64,000 nucleotides of DNA from Bacteroidaceae bacterium (GCA_017617335.1 JAFZWK010000006.1:1-64000), one strand, 5' to 3'; positions 25,847 to 35,176 are shown, counted from the stretch's first letter. Numbers and translations are program-made. Notes: a model not told the origin generated them from the letters alone.

Positions 25847-27538
25847 ATGAAGAAATCACTAATTGCCATGTTGGTTGCAACCTCAGCGTTTGCACTGACA
25901 TCATGTAGCAAACTCGGCAAGTTGAGTGCCGACAATTTTACTGTTACCCCCACGCCTTTGGAAGCAATTGGCGGTGAAGTACCCGCAACAATCAATGGTA
26001 CTTTCCCTGAAAAGTACATGAAGAAAAAGGCTGTAGTGACTGTTATTCCTGTTCTGAAATATGAAGGTGGCGAAGCTGAAGGTCAGAGTGCTACCTTCCA
26101 GGGCGAGAAGGTACAAGGCAATGCTACTACTGTTCAGTATAAGGTGGGCGGTAATTATACAATGAAGACAAACTTCACTTACAATGACGCTATGCTCAAC
26201 AGTGACCTTTATGCTCGTTTCGAGGCAAAGAAGGGAAAGAAAACTGTCAGCATCCCTGAGGTGAAGATTGGTTATGGTGTTGTGGCTACCAGCGAGTTGC
26301 TCAATCGTTGCGCTATCACTGGTGCTACCGCTCCTGATGCTTGGCAGCGTATCATTGCTCACAAGCAGGAGGCTAACATCAAATTCCTCATTAATGCAGC
26401 CACCTTGCGCACCAGCGAGTTGCAGAGTGTCAGCATGAAGGATTTGGTAGCTGTCCTGAAGGAAATCAATGATGATCAGGAGACTCGTGCCCTTCAGGGC
26501 ATAGAGGTAAGCGCTTACGCTTCACCTGATGGTAGATATTCTTTGAACGAGAAGTTAGCAGAGAAACGTCAGGATGTCAGCTCCAATTACTTGAAGGGCG
26601 AGCTGAAGAAACTGAAGATGAATGCTGACGTAGATACCAAGTTCACGGCTGAGGACTGGGAAGGTTTCCAAGAATTGGTTTCCAAGAGCAGCCTGCAAGA
26701 CAAGGATGTTATTCTACGTGTGCTTTCCATGTATAAGGATCCTGAAGAGCGTGAGAAACAGATTAGCAACATGAGCGCTGTCTACACAGACATTAAGGAA
26801 GGTATTCTTCCTGAGTTGCGTCGTGCTCGCTTGATTGTCAATTATGACGTTATTGGTCGCAGTGATGAACAGATTCTGGCTCAATTCAAGAGTGATCCTA
26901 CCAAGTTGAGCGTTGAGGAACTGGTTTATGGTGCCAACACTTTGGTTCAGGATGAGGCCACTAAGAAGCAGTGGTACGAGACGTTGACCAAACAGTTCCC
27001 CAGTGACTATCGTGCATTGAACAATCTGGCTCAGCAGGCTATCAACAAGGGTGACTTGAGCGCTGCCGGCAGCTATCTGCAGCAGGCTAAGAACATCAAC
27101 AAGAATGCTAGTGAGGTAAATACCAACTTAGCTTTGTTGGCTTTGAAGAACGGTGATATAAGTGCAGCTGAGACTTATCTGACTCAGGGTACTGGTGCCA
27201 ATACCTTCAACGAGGTGATGGGTAACCTGAACATAGCAAAGGGTAACTACACTCAGGCTGCTGCCAACCTGAAAGGCGTAGCTACCAACAGTGCTGCTTT
27301 GGCTCAGATTTTGGCAAAGGACTATGCAAGCGCAAAGAGCACACTCTCCAGCATCAAGAATGCTGATGCTATCACCAGTTATTTGCAGGCAGTTCTGGCT
27401 GCTCGTACTGGTGACACCAATACTTTGGCCAACAGCCTGAAGAGTGCTATCCAGCAGGACGCCACTCTGGCTGCCCGTGCTGCCAAGGATATGGAGTTTG
27501 CCAAGTACGCAGACACCATCAAGAACTTGGTAAAATAA
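25847..27538 (+). CDS. TPR lipoprotein with OmpA-like middle region
   Basis: A 563-residue lipoprotein with the lipobox LTSC (Cys20). Residues of about 30-140 are beta-rich and of unknown type. The middle region 'IEVSAYASPDGRYSLNEKLAEKRQ' near 220-245 resembles the start of OmpA-like peptidoglycan-associating domains. The last 180 residues have TPR-like helices ('DYRALNNLAQQAINKGDLSAAGSYLQQA', 'ANTNLALLALKNGDISAAETYL'). It is probably anchored in the envelope and has protein-scaffold features; the function is unknown. Its stop TAA is followed immediately by the GTG start of the next gene. Confidence 0.7.
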   Translation: MKKSLIAMLVATSAFALTSCSKLGKLSADNFTVTPTPLEAIGGEVPATINGTFPEKYMKKKAVVTVIPVLKYEGGEAEGQSATFQGEKVQGNATTVQYKVGGNYTMKTNFTYNDAMLNSDLYARFEAKKGKKTVSIPEVKIGYGVVATSELLNRCAITGATAPDAWQRIIAHKQEANIKFLINAATLRTSELQSVSMKDLVAVLKEINDDQETRALQGIEVSAYASPDGRYSLNEKLAEKRQDVSSNYLKGELKKLKMNADVDTKFTAEDWEGFQELVSKSSLQDKDVILRVLSMYKDPEEREKQISNMSAVYTDIKEGILPELRRARLIVNYDVIGRSDEQILAQFKSDPTKLSVEELVYGANTLVQDEATKKQWYETLTKQFPSDYRALNNLAQQAINKGDLSAAGSYLQQAKNINKNASEVNTNLALLALKNGDISAAETYLTQGTGANTFNEVMGNLNIAKGNYTQAAANLKGVATNSAALAQILAKDYASAKSTLSSIKNADAITSYLQAVLAARTGDTNTLANSLKSAIQQDATLAARAAKDMEFAKYADTIKNLVK

Positions 27539-28564
27539 GTGAAGAAGCTACTATATTCACTATTAATCGGACTCACCCTGCTCAGTTGCGGAGGTTCTCA
27601 AGGTCAGTTTCAACTGCAGGGGAACTTCGCTCACCTTGAGCAAGGTGAGTTCTTGATTTATAGCCTTGACGGAGGTTTGAACAAGGTGGATTCTCTTCAC
27701 GTCCGTGATGGGAAATTTGAATATGTGACAAAACTCGACGGCAAGGCTACTTACCACATTCTTTATCCCAATTATTCCGAGTTGGTCATCTTTGGCCATT
27801 CTGGTGGTGTTGTGAAAATCAAGGGCGATGCTCAAAACCTGAATGGCGTTGAAGTGAAGGGTGACAAGGACAATGAAACCTATACCCAATTTCGAAAGGA
27901 AATCAGCGAGAAAAGCGAAAAGGAAGTGCAAGATATCGCACGTAATTATATCCTCTCCAATCCTACACTTGACATGAGCCAATATCTACTGGGTCGTTAT
28001 TTCATCCTTTCTGATTTGGCTACCCAAGAGGAGACGAAAGAGATTTACGACAGTCTCCTGCGTGCATTGCCTGAGGATGTCTCTCTGTCCCTTCTTGCTG
28101 ATGATGTCAAGAGCAAGGGGATGACACTCGAGGGACGCAAGATGCCCGATTTCAAACTTGAGACACGCGAGATGATGAAGGATTCCACAGGACACAAGAT
28201 AGTTAGTTTGGCTGACTACAAGGGCAAATATCTACTGATGGTTTTTTGGGCGAATTGGAAAAGTGGTTCACAAAGTGCTCTTTTTCATGCTCGCCATCTC
28301 CGTCGCGACAGTCACGGCAAGGTTGAACCTTTGAGTTATTCGCTTGAGGTGGATAACCGGCAACTTACAGAGATTGAGAAACGTGATAGTGTCAATTATG
28401 CCAGTTTTTGTGATTTCCGTTGCTGGAGCAGTCCTCTCGTTCGCCAATTGGGCATTCGTGATCTACCTTATTATATATTGGTGGGTCCTGATCAGAAAAT
28501 CATTGCCAGTGGAACAGATTGGCTCAAAGAAATAGAGCCCAAAACCAAAGACCTATGCTCGTAA
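27539..28564 (+). CDS. DUF4369/thioredoxin-like lipoprotein lacking the CXXC motif
   Basis: A 341-residue lipoprotein with the lipobox LLSC (Cys17). N-terminal DUF4369-like beta domain ('FQLQGNFAHLEQGEFLIYSLDGG'), then a thioredoxin/TlpA-like domain starting at 'GRKMPDFKLE'. The place of the redox CXXC reads 'WANWKSGSQS', so it cannot do thiol-disulfide exchange; a binding or structural role is more likely. Translation starts at GTG 27539, directly after the upstream stop codon with no gap, which points to coupling. It overlaps comM by 10 bp. Confidence 0.75.
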   Translation: MKKLLYSLLIGLTLLSCGGSQGQFQLQGNFAHLEQGEFLIYSLDGGLNKVDSLHVRDGKFEYVTKLDGKATYHILYPNYSELVIFGHSGGVVKIKGDAQNLNGVEVKGDKDNETYTQFRKEISEKSEKEVQDIARNYILSNPTLDMSQYLLGRYFILSDLATQEETKEIYDSLLRALPEDVSLSLLADDVKSKGMTLEGRKMPDFKLETREMMKDSTGHKIVSLADYKGKYLLMVFWANWKSGSQSALFHARHLRRDSHGKVEPLSYSLEVDNRQLTEIEKRDSVNYASFCDFRCWSSPLVRQLGIRDLPYYILVGPDQKIIASGTDWLKEIEPKTKDLCS

Positions 28565-30120
28565 AAGTCTATAGCGCAGTTGTACAGGACCTGGATGCTG
28601 TTGTTGTCACCATCGAGGTCAATGCTACCCGTGGGACACGATTTGCTTTGGTGGGTCTGCCCGACAATGCTGTAAAAGAGAGTCACGAGCGCATCATGGC
28701 AGCTATTGAGAACAGCGGTTATGATTTCCCTTCACGTCAAATTACCATCAATCTGGCACCAGCCGATGTGCGCAAGGAAGGTAGCGGTTTCGATCTCCCT
28801 ATGGCAATAGGCATTATGGCTACTGAGAATCAGGTTTCCACCAGACATCTCAATCGATACATGATGGTGGGTGAGTTGAGCCTGGATGGTTCTTTGCAAC
28901 CCATCAAAGGTGCTCTTCCCATTGCCATTAAAGCCCGTGAATTGGGCTACGAAGGTCTTTTTGTGCCTGAGGCGAATGCTCACGAGGCAGGAGTCGTCAA
29001 CCGCCTTAAGGTTTATGGCGTCCGTCATATCAATCAAGTAATTGGCCATCTGAATGATGTCGCCTATGTGGATCCTGTCGATATAGACACGCGTGCAGAA
29101 TTCTATGCTCACCAGACAGATTTCGACTTCGACTTTTCTGATGTTAAGGGTCAAGAGCAAGTGAAGCGTGCCTTGGAGATTGCAGCAGCAGGCGGACACA
29201 ATCTTATCATGATAGGGCCTCCAGGAAGCGGCAAGAGCATGCTGGCCAAACGGTTGCCAAGCATTTTGCCTCCTCTGACTTTGCAGGAGAGTCTTGAAAC
29301 CACGCAAATACATTCTGTGGCAGGACAACTGAAGGCTGGAAGCTCGCTGATAGCCAAGCGTCCTTTCCGTAGCCCGCATCACACCATATCACAAGTTGCT
29401 TTGGTAGGAGGCGGACAGAATCCTCAACCAGGAGAGATAAGTTTGGCACACAATGGAGTTCTCTTCTGTGATGAGCTTCCTGAATTCCAAAGATCCGTTC
29501 TCGAAGTCTTGCGTCAGCCACTTGAGGACCGCGTCATCAACATTTCCAGAGCCAAATACACGGTCACCTATCCTTGCTCCTTCATGTTTGTGGCAAGCAT
29601 GAATCCCTGTCCTTGCGGCTATTACAACCATCCTACCAAGCATTGTGTCTGTACGCCTGGTCAAATCCAGCGTTATCTGAACAAGATATCAGGTCCTCTC
29701 ATGGACCGAATAGATATCCATTGCGAAGTACAGACCGTCCCCTTCGCTCAGCTCTCCAAAATGCAGCCTGGCGAGCCAAGTGCCAACATACGTGAGCGTG
29801 TCATAGCTGCCCGTAAGATACAAACGGAACGTTTCAACTCCCTCCCTATTGGCGAGGGTGGGGTAAGAGGCCGCATACATTGTAATGCCCAGATGACAGA
29901 GAAAATGCTTCGCCAGTTCGCAGAACCAGATGCTGCCTCCTTCGAGATGCTCCGCATGGCGATGGAGCGCCTCAAGCTCTCCGCCCGTGCCTACAGCCGC
30001 ATTCTGAAGGTTGCCCGCGCCATTGCCGATCTCGATAGCTCAGAGAAAGTCCAGAGTCACCACATTGCCGAAGCTATCGGCTATCGCAATTTGGATAGGG
30101 GAGATTGGGCAGAGAGATAA
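28555..30120 (+). CDS. comM: YifB/ComM-family Mg-chelatase-like AAA+ ATPase
   Basis: A 521-residue protein: N-terminal Lon-like S5 domain ('VALVGLPDNAVKESHERI'-type text), AAA+ core with Walker A GPPGSGKS (221-228) and a Walker B/sensor block around 'GVLFCDELPEF'. A zinc-type Cys cluster 'NPCPCGYY' and a C-terminal Mg-chelatase helical domain follow. ComM-type helicases drive branch migration during natural transformation. The start was set at 28555 (MLVKVYS...), overlapping the upstream gene by 10 bp; a longer frame from 28519 is unlikely. Residues of about 429-440 (SLPIGEGGVRGR) come from a GC-rich palindrome-like stretch and may be a repeat insertion. Confidence 0.92.
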   Translation: MLVKVYSAVVQDLDAVVVTIEVNATRGTRFALVGLPDNAVKESHERIMAAIENSGYDFPSRQITINLAPADVRKEGSGFDLPMAIGIMATENQVSTRHLNRYMMVGELSLDGSLQPIKGALPIAIKARELGYEGLFVPEANAHEAGVVNRLKVYGVRHINQVIGHLNDVAYVDPVDIDTRAEFYAHQTDFDFDFSDVKGQEQVKRALEIAAAGGHNLIMIGPPGSGKSMLAKRLPSILPPLTLQESLETTQIHSVAGQLKAGSSLIAKRPFRSPHHTISQVALVGGGQNPQPGEISLAHNGVLFCDELPEFQRSVLEVLRQPLEDRVINISRAKYTVTYPCSFMFVASMNPCPCGYYNHPTKHCVCTPGQIQRYLNKISGPLMDRIDIHCEVQTVPFAQLSKMQPGEPSANIRERVIAARKIQTERFNSLPIGEGGVRGRIHCNAQMTEKMLRQFAEPDAASFEMLRMAMERLKLSARAYSRILKVARAIADLDSSEKVQSHHIAEAIGYRNLDRGDWAER

Positions 30121-30150
30121 AGAAATTTTTTCTAGGAAAAATCCCTCAAA

Positions 30151-30183
30151 ACTCATTTGGAAAGGGCTCTTATCCAAATGAGT
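30151..30183. terminator. Perfect 11-bp inverted repeat, possible terminator
   Basis: ACTCATTTGGA (30151-30161) and TCCAAATGAGT (30173-30183) with an 11-nt loop. On the minus strand it is followed by TTTGAGGGATTTTT, a weak T-rich tail; on the plus strand no T-run follows. Confidence 0.4.
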
Positions 30184-30357
30184 ATAAAATAGGGTAAAGT
30201 GGCGAGCGTGACAATTAGGACAATGAGACAGCCTTTTTTGTATGCTTTGTCCCTCAGGCTTGTTTCGTCAGTCGAGAACTAATCCCTCAAATTTTGTCAG
30301 GAAAAAGAGGAATCAGAATCTTCCTCGTAATCAGAAGATCCTTGAAAGCCAAAAAGA

Positions 30358-30411
30358 CAACACGTTGAAGTCGTGAAGACAACACGTTGAAATCGCAAAG
30401 ACAACGTGTCG
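30358..30411. repeat. Array B: three CAAC[AC/GT]GTTG units phased at 22 bp
   Basis: Units start at 30358, 30380 and 30402, exactly 22 bp apart, with central dinucleotides AC, AC, GT. The first two are perfect; the last reads CAACGTGTCG, the same T-to-C change at position 9 seen in end units of arrays A and C. Spacers end in AAGA. Confidence 0.92.
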
Positions 30412-30426
30412 CGTTTGGATAGGTGA

Positions 30427-31230
30427 CTATGTCCTTTGTCTGACTGCTTCAAACAGGAGGATGGCAGCACTGACGGAAACGTTCAGGGAATCAAGCTTGC
30501 CCAGCATGGGAATACGGATATGTGCATCGGCTGCCTCACGCCAAACGTTGGTGAGACCTGTGGATTCCGTACCCAACACGATGGCTGTACCTCCACGCAT
30601 ATCCGTATTGTAATAGAGATGGGAATCCTGCAGTTGTGCTGTCAGGATGCGGATGTTTTTCTTTTTGAGAAAGTCGATGCATTCCTGGCTACTGCATGTC
30701 AGGCAGGGAACGGAGAAAAAGGCTCCAAGACTGCTGCGGATGAGATTGGGATTGAAAAGGTCGGTCAGCGGGTCGCAAACAATGACTGCATCTGCTGCTG
30801 CTGCATCAGCACTACGCAGGATGGCTCCCAGATTGCCTGGTTTCTCTACGCTTTCCAGTACTACAATCAACGGATTTTCAGGCAGATGGAGATTGTGGAG
30901 CGAAAGGGTGCGGACCTGAACTTCAGCCATCACTCCTTCCGTACTGTCGCGATAGGCAATCTTGGCGTAAACTTCCTTGGTGACTTGATAGCTGCGAACG
31001 GTTTCTGCCAGCGTGTATATCTTTTGCACTTCAGGCGTGTTACCCATGATTTCAGAGCAATAGAAAAGAGTGTCTATCACGTATCCAGCCTCCAGACAAT
31101 GAAGGAGTTCGCGAATGCCTTCTATCACGAAGATACCGCTGCTGCGCCGCTCTGACGATTTCTGTTGCAGGGCGACGAGTCGCTTTATCTTAGGATTCTG
31201 GAGGCTTGTTATCAGGTTGTCTGCTGCCAC
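30427..31230 (-). CDS. TrmH/SpoU-family RNA 2'-O-methyltransferase
   Basis: A 267-residue SPOUT methyltransferase with an N-terminal L30e-like substrate-binding domain ('LQNPKIKRLVALQQKSSERRSSGIFVIEG'). The knotted SAM-binding domain shows 'LESVEKPGNLGAILRSADAAA' (motif 1), 'IVLGTESTGLTNVW' (motif 2) and 'IPMLGKLDSLNVSVSAAILLFEA' (motif 3). Targets are 2'-hydroxyls of rRNA or tRNA; the exact site is not predictable. It lies 12 bp downstream of the glycoside hydrolase gene and is probably cotranscribed with it and typA. Confidence 0.88.
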   Translation of the reverse strand: MAADNLITSLQNPKIKRLVALQQKSSERRSSGIFVIEGIRELLHCLEAGYVIDTLFYCSEIMGNTPEVQKIYTLAETVRSYQVTKEVYAKIAYRDSTEGVMAEVQVRTLSLHNLHLPENPLIVVLESVEKPGNLGAILRSADAAAADAVIVCDPLTDLFNPNLIRSSLGAFFSVPCLTCSSQECIDFLKKKNIRILTAQLQDSHLYYNTDMRGGTAIVLGTESTGLTNVWREAADAHIRIPMLGKLDSLNVSVSAAILLFEAVRQRT

Positions 31231-31242
31231 AATGAAGGTCTG

Positions 31243-33171
31243 TTATTTTTTCTTCCAGATGAAGCGGTAGTTGAAGCGGCGGTTGGGAGCTGTGTCGCCT
31301 GATGTACAGAGTGATATCACGCTCTTGAGGTCATTTGGATTGTCGGCCCATTTGAAGTCGAAGGTGAGGCTGTCACCTTTCAACTGAAGCAGGGAGCGTG
31401 GAATGGCAATCTCCATCTGATTCTGCCTGAAGGCATATTCCAAAGAGCCTGCATCTTGCCATAGTTTGGCAGTCTTGTCGTAACGCATCAAGGTTGTCTG
31501 GTTCTCGCTCAATATTTTTTTATTAATAAGGTAATCGTATCCGTCCCAACCCGTGCTGGCATCCTGATCAATATCAATGAAGAGAAGCATCCAATTGCTG
31601 TCAGTAGATTCTGTGAGGGGGCTTGCTGTCTTTGCATAGAAATAGATATTTTTCTTGTCAACAGCCACACGGCATTCCACGATGTCGTTCCTGCCGCTTT
31701 GGTCAGTATAGTGGAGATCGCCGTAACCATTGTGGTCACGATGTGTCACGTCGTTGTGCGTATCACGATACACCACTCCGTCAGCAACCCAATCCTGGAA
31801 CTGACCGTCCACCTTGATTTTCCTTATGCCCGTATTCTCTGGAATTTGCCGCACTCCTTTGTATCGACGAATGTTCTCAACCATCTGCATGTAGTAGTTG
31901 TCTGTGTATCCTCCCTTCATTGGAGCGATGGTGCGGTTGAACTCTGCATTGTATTGGTCCACGAAGTAGAAAGGGTTCCCTTTTCGTCCTAGGAAGTCGA
32001 TGTTCATTTCAACCTGTCCTGAAGGGTCTTTCCCGTTAGGATATTTTCCTGCTGTCCACTCGTTCCAGTCATTGAGATAGACGAAGTCAGGGTCCACTTC
32101 AAGAGCCTCATCCCAACGGTCCTGGAAGTAGATACCGTATTGGGTGGGATTCTCGCGTTCTTCCTTGAGGTAGGGGACGTAAGCCTTCTTGGGCATGTCT
32201 ATCTCATTGAGTTCAGGCTCCTTGGTCCCTATGCTCCAGCTCTTTCCTACGATGGAGATGGGATGCTGGGCAGGAGTGACGGAATATTCCTCGAGACGGC
32301 CTTGGTGGGTAGCAGTACGCTCTATGGGTGTGAATCCAGCCACGTGTTCATCATTCAGTTCCTGGCCAAACGACCAGTTGTCTTCCGTTCCGATGTATCT
32401 CTTTCCTCCCCATTCGTTGTAGCCCCACCACATGTTGCGCAAGGTGAAGAAAGACTTCACTTCCTCTGAATAGTCAGCTATATCGTGCTGTCCGCCATTG
32501 GGATTGGCGTCGAGGGTAGGAGTGGCATTGTAGAGTAGCAGGGGTTTGTCGCCCCAATAGAACCAGAGGTCTTGGTATTTGGGTTCCTTGTAATATTTCT
32601 CATAGAGACTCTGGACAACTGAGATGACCTGTCCGTTGAAGGCCCAGAAGCAAAACTTGGGAACTTTGTTTCCCTCCACCTTCATGGCTTCCATCGTACG
32701 GAAGAGAACCTCCCATTCGTCCCAATACCTTACGGCATTTGTCACGTCGAGTATCACCACATCTACGCCAGCATCTGCCAGCATCGAAAGGTCGTGTCGA
32801 ATTACGTATTCGTCCTGACTCAGGAAATATCCGTATTCAGGTTCTCCCCAATGGTAGGAACCAATGGTCCATGCAGGGCTATCATTATTGCGAGCTGCCT
32901 TGGGATCTTGCTCCAGCACCTTAGAAACATCAGCCTTGTAAGGTTGACCATTGTGGAGATTCTGTGTATGCCATGTAATATAGAAGATACCCACGCTTCG
33001 AGGCTTATCAGTCTTTAGCTTCACGTCCTCTGCTGTTGGAGTTTTTCTTCCGACTCCATCGGTAGCTACCCATGTGTCTGGATAGATGTCTGTGTAGTAG
33101 GTTTCTTCAGGAACCTGAGCGTGAGCCATCATGACAGTCAGGCATGAGGCAATCATCAGGAATCTTTTCAT
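31243..33171 (-). CDS. Secreted GH71/GH99-like glycoside hydrolase with C-terminal CBM9/DOMON-like domain
   Basis: A 642-residue protein with a signal peptide (FLMIASCLTVMMAHA, cut near residue 18). The main domain has TIM-barrel text of the GH71/GH99/WbsX type: 'VGIFYITWH', 'YVIRHDLSMLADAGVDVVILDVTNA', 'LNDWNEWTAG'. The C-terminal part from 'IKVDGQFQDW' through 'IDIDQDASTGWDGYDYL' looks like a CBM9/DOMON-like carbohydrate-binding domain. GH99 includes endo-mannosidases, so a mannan or mannoside substrate is possible, but the assignment rests on motif resemblance only. It is in a putative operon with typA (48 bp upstream) and the TrmH gene. Confidence 0.65.
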   Translation of the reverse strand: MKRFLMIASCLTVMMAHAQVPEETYYTDIYPDTWVATDGVGRKTPTAEDVKLKTDKPRSVGIFYITWHTQNLHNGQPYKADVSKVLEQDPKAARNNDSPAWTIGSYHWGEPEYGYFLSQDEYVIRHDLSMLADAGVDVVILDVTNAVRYWDEWEVLFRTMEAMKVEGNKVPKFCFWAFNGQVISVVQSLYEKYYKEPKYQDLWFYWGDKPLLLYNATPTLDANPNGGQHDIADYSEEVKSFFTLRNMWWGYNEWGGKRYIGTEDNWSFGQELNDEHVAGFTPIERTATHQGRLEEYSVTPAQHPISIVGKSWSIGTKEPELNEIDMPKKAYVPYLKEERENPTQYGIYFQDRWDEALEVDPDFVYLNDWNEWTAGKYPNGKDPSGQVEMNIDFLGRKGNPFYFVDQYNAEFNRTIAPMKGGYTDNYYMQMVENIRRYKGVRQIPENTGIRKIKVDGQFQDWVADGVVYRDTHNDVTHRDHNGYGDLHYTDQSGRNDIVECRVAVDKKNIYFYAKTASPLTESTDSNWMLLFIDIDQDASTGWDGYDYLINKKILSENQTTLMRYDKTAKLWQDAGSLEYAFRQNQMEIAIPRSLLQLKGDSLTFDFKWADNPNDLKSVISLCTSGDTAPNRRFNYRFIWKKK

Positions 33172-33219
33172 GATAATTAGTTTTGAGTTTGAGTGCCTTT
33201 AAATTCTTGAGTTTATTCC

Positions 33220-35031
33220 TTATGCTTCGTTGGAACGGCCAGAGCGCTTTCTCTCCAGATGATCCAGAATGATCTTACGCATGCGCATGCTCTTGGGAGT
33301 CACTTCCACGTACTCGTCGGCCTTGATATACTCCAGCGCTTCCTCCAAAGAGAAGATGGTGGCAGGGATAATGTGAGCCTTCTCGTCTGTACCGCTGGCA
33401 CGTATGTTGGTGAGTTGCTTTGCCTTGCAGACATTGATGACAAGGTCGTTTTCGTGTACGTGCTCACCAATGACTTGGCCAGCATATACTTGATCCTGTG
33501 GCTCAATAAAGAAGCGTCCGCGATCCTGCAAGTGATCAATGGCGTAGGCATAGGCATTACCGCTCTCGAGGGCAATCATCGAACCATTCACGCGACGTGT
33601 GATTTCACCCTTGTAGGGCTGATACTCCTTGTATCGATGCGCAATAATGGCCTCTCCTTGGGAAGCCGTCAGCATGTTGGTTCTCAGTCCGATGATACCG
33701 CGACTTGGAATCAGGAACTCTATGTTGACGCGATCTCCTTGCGATTCCATCCCAGTCATGTCTCCCTTTCGACGTGTTACCATATCGATCATCTTGCTGG
33801 CGAATTCTTCAGGTACGTTAATGGTCATTTCCTCGATAGGCTCGCACTTCACTCCATCAATTTCTTTGTAAATGACTTGGGGCTGTCCAACTTGTAACTC
33901 ATAACCTTCGCGTCGCATCGTCTCGATGAGAACTGACAGGTGCAGAACACCACGTCCACTCACAATCCAACGATCAGTAGCACCCTCCACAAGCTCCACC
34001 TTAAGTGCCAAATTCTTTTCCAACTCCTTATCCAAACGTTCTCCAATGTGGCGGCTGGTGCAGAACTTGCCCTCCTTGCCAAAGAAGGGGCTGTCGTTGA
34101 TGGTAAAGAGCATTGACATCGTTGGTTCATCGATGTTGATGGTGGGCAGAGCCTCAGGATTCTCGTAGTCACAGATAGTATCTCCAATCTCAAAGTTCTC
34201 CAATCCGACGATAGCGCAGATATCACCTGAACCAACCTCGCTTGTCTTCTGGCGACCCATCCCAGTGAATGTGTGCAATTCCTTGATTTTGGTCTTCTCA
34301 CTGGAACCATCGCGATGGACGATGGTAGCATTCATCCCTTCGCGTAATGTGCCACGATGCACTCGACCTACAGCAATGCGTCCTGTGTAGTTGGAGAAGT
34401 CGAGACTGGTAATCAGCATTTGTGGTGTACCTTCCAGTTGTAAGGGAGCAGGGATGTGCTGGATGATGCTATCCAGCAGATAATCGATGTTGTCGGTAGG
34501 TTTCTGCCAATCCTCACCCATCCAGCCGTTTTTGGCTGAACCATAGATGACAGGGAAGTCCAATTGCTCTTCAGTAGCGTCCAGATCACACATCAGATCG
34601 AATACCATCTCATACACTTCCTCAGGACGGCAATTCGGCTTGTCCACTTTGTTGACCACCACGATGGGTTTTAAACCAATTTGTAAGGCTTTCTGCAACA
34701 CGAAACGCGTCTGAGGCATAGGTCCCTCAAAAGCATCTACCAGCAGTAGGCAACCATCAGCCATATTCAGCACACGTTCCACCTCACCGCCAAAGTCTGA
34801 GTGACCAGGAGTGTCGATAATGTTGATTTTTGTATCCTTGTAATTGATGGAAACGTTCTTGCTCAGGATGGTGATTCCACGCTCACGCTCCAGTTCATTG
34901 TTGTCCAGCATCAACTCGCCCTTTTGCTGATTCTCGCGGAACAAGTGTCCTGCCAGCAGCATTTTGTCTACTAATGTTGTTTTGCCGTGATCAACATGGG
35001 CAATTATCGCAACGTTTCTGATATTCTGCAT
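33220..35031 (-). CDS. typA: Ribosome-associated translational GTPase TypA/BipA
   Basis: A 603-residue translational GTPase of the EF-G family that acts on the ribosome, often in stress and assembly. The GTPase loop AHVDHGKT is at 11-18, then RERGITI (switch I), DTPGH, and NKVD (G4). Domains II, III and V follow, with the BipA-specific C-terminal domain rather than EF-G domain IV. The start was set at 35031 (MQNIRN...). The frame from 35055 would begin inside the -7 box at 35053-35060. It is the first gene of the typA-GH-TrmH unit. Confidence 0.95.
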   Translation of the reverse strand: MQNIRNVAIIAHVDHGKTTLVDKMLLAGHLFRENQQKGELMLDNNELERERGITILSKNVSINYKDTKINIIDTPGHSDFGGEVERVLNMADGCLLLVDAFEGPMPQTRFVLQKALQIGLKPIVVVNKVDKPNCRPEEVYEMVFDLMCDLDATEEQLDFPVIYGSAKNGWMGEDWQKPTDNIDYLLDSIIQHIPAPLQLEGTPQMLITSLDFSNYTGRIAVGRVHRGTLREGMNATIVHRDGSSEKTKIKELHTFTGMGRQKTSEVGSGDICAIVGLENFEIGDTICDYENPEALPTINIDEPTMSMLFTINDSPFFGKEGKFCTSRHIGERLDKELEKNLALKVELVEGATDRWIVSGRGVLHLSVLIETMRREGYELQVGQPQVIYKEIDGVKCEPIEEMTINVPEEFASKMIDMVTRRKGDMTGMESQGDRVNIEFLIPSRGIIGLRTNMLTASQGEAIIAHRYKEYQPYKGEITRRVNGSMIALESGNAYAYAIDHLQDRGRFFIEPQDQVYAGQVIGEHVHENDLVINVCKAKQLTNIRASGTDEKAHIIPATIFSLEEALEYIKADEYVEVTPKSMRMRKIILDHLERKRSGRSNEA

Positions 35032-35052
35032 CTTCTTCTTAAAATTTGGCTG

Positions 35053-35060
35053 CAAAATTA
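35053..35060 (-). promoter_or_regulatory. -7 box of typA
   Basis: The minus strand reads TAATTTTG from 35060 to 35053, fitting TAnnTTTG; the leader to 35031 is about 15 nt. A -33 element is not clear. Confidence 0.4.
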
Positions 35061-35176
35061 CAAAAAAACGTTGAAAAAGGAAAGATAAACGTTGAAAGTT
35101 GTCCTCGCAAGGGTCTAAATTTGGTCTTTTCCGAAAAAAACTTCCTGCTTTGTGTGTCTGACTCCAAACTTTTTAC

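Larger units (their letters stand above)
30121..30426. other. Intergenic region with inverted repeat and array B
   Basis: This 306-bp stretch lies between the convergent comM and TrmH genes. It has no gene. It contains a perfect 11-bp inverted repeat at 30151-30183 and the three-unit 22-bp array at 30358-30411, which ends only 15 bp from the TrmH stop. Confidence 0.8.

Noticed and set aside
35067..35094. A further member of the CAAC..GTTG arrays upstream of typA
   Set aside because: Only AACGTTG occurs twice, 21 bp apart, without the central AC/GT and CAAC arm; it lies in an A-rich promoter region and is probably chance.
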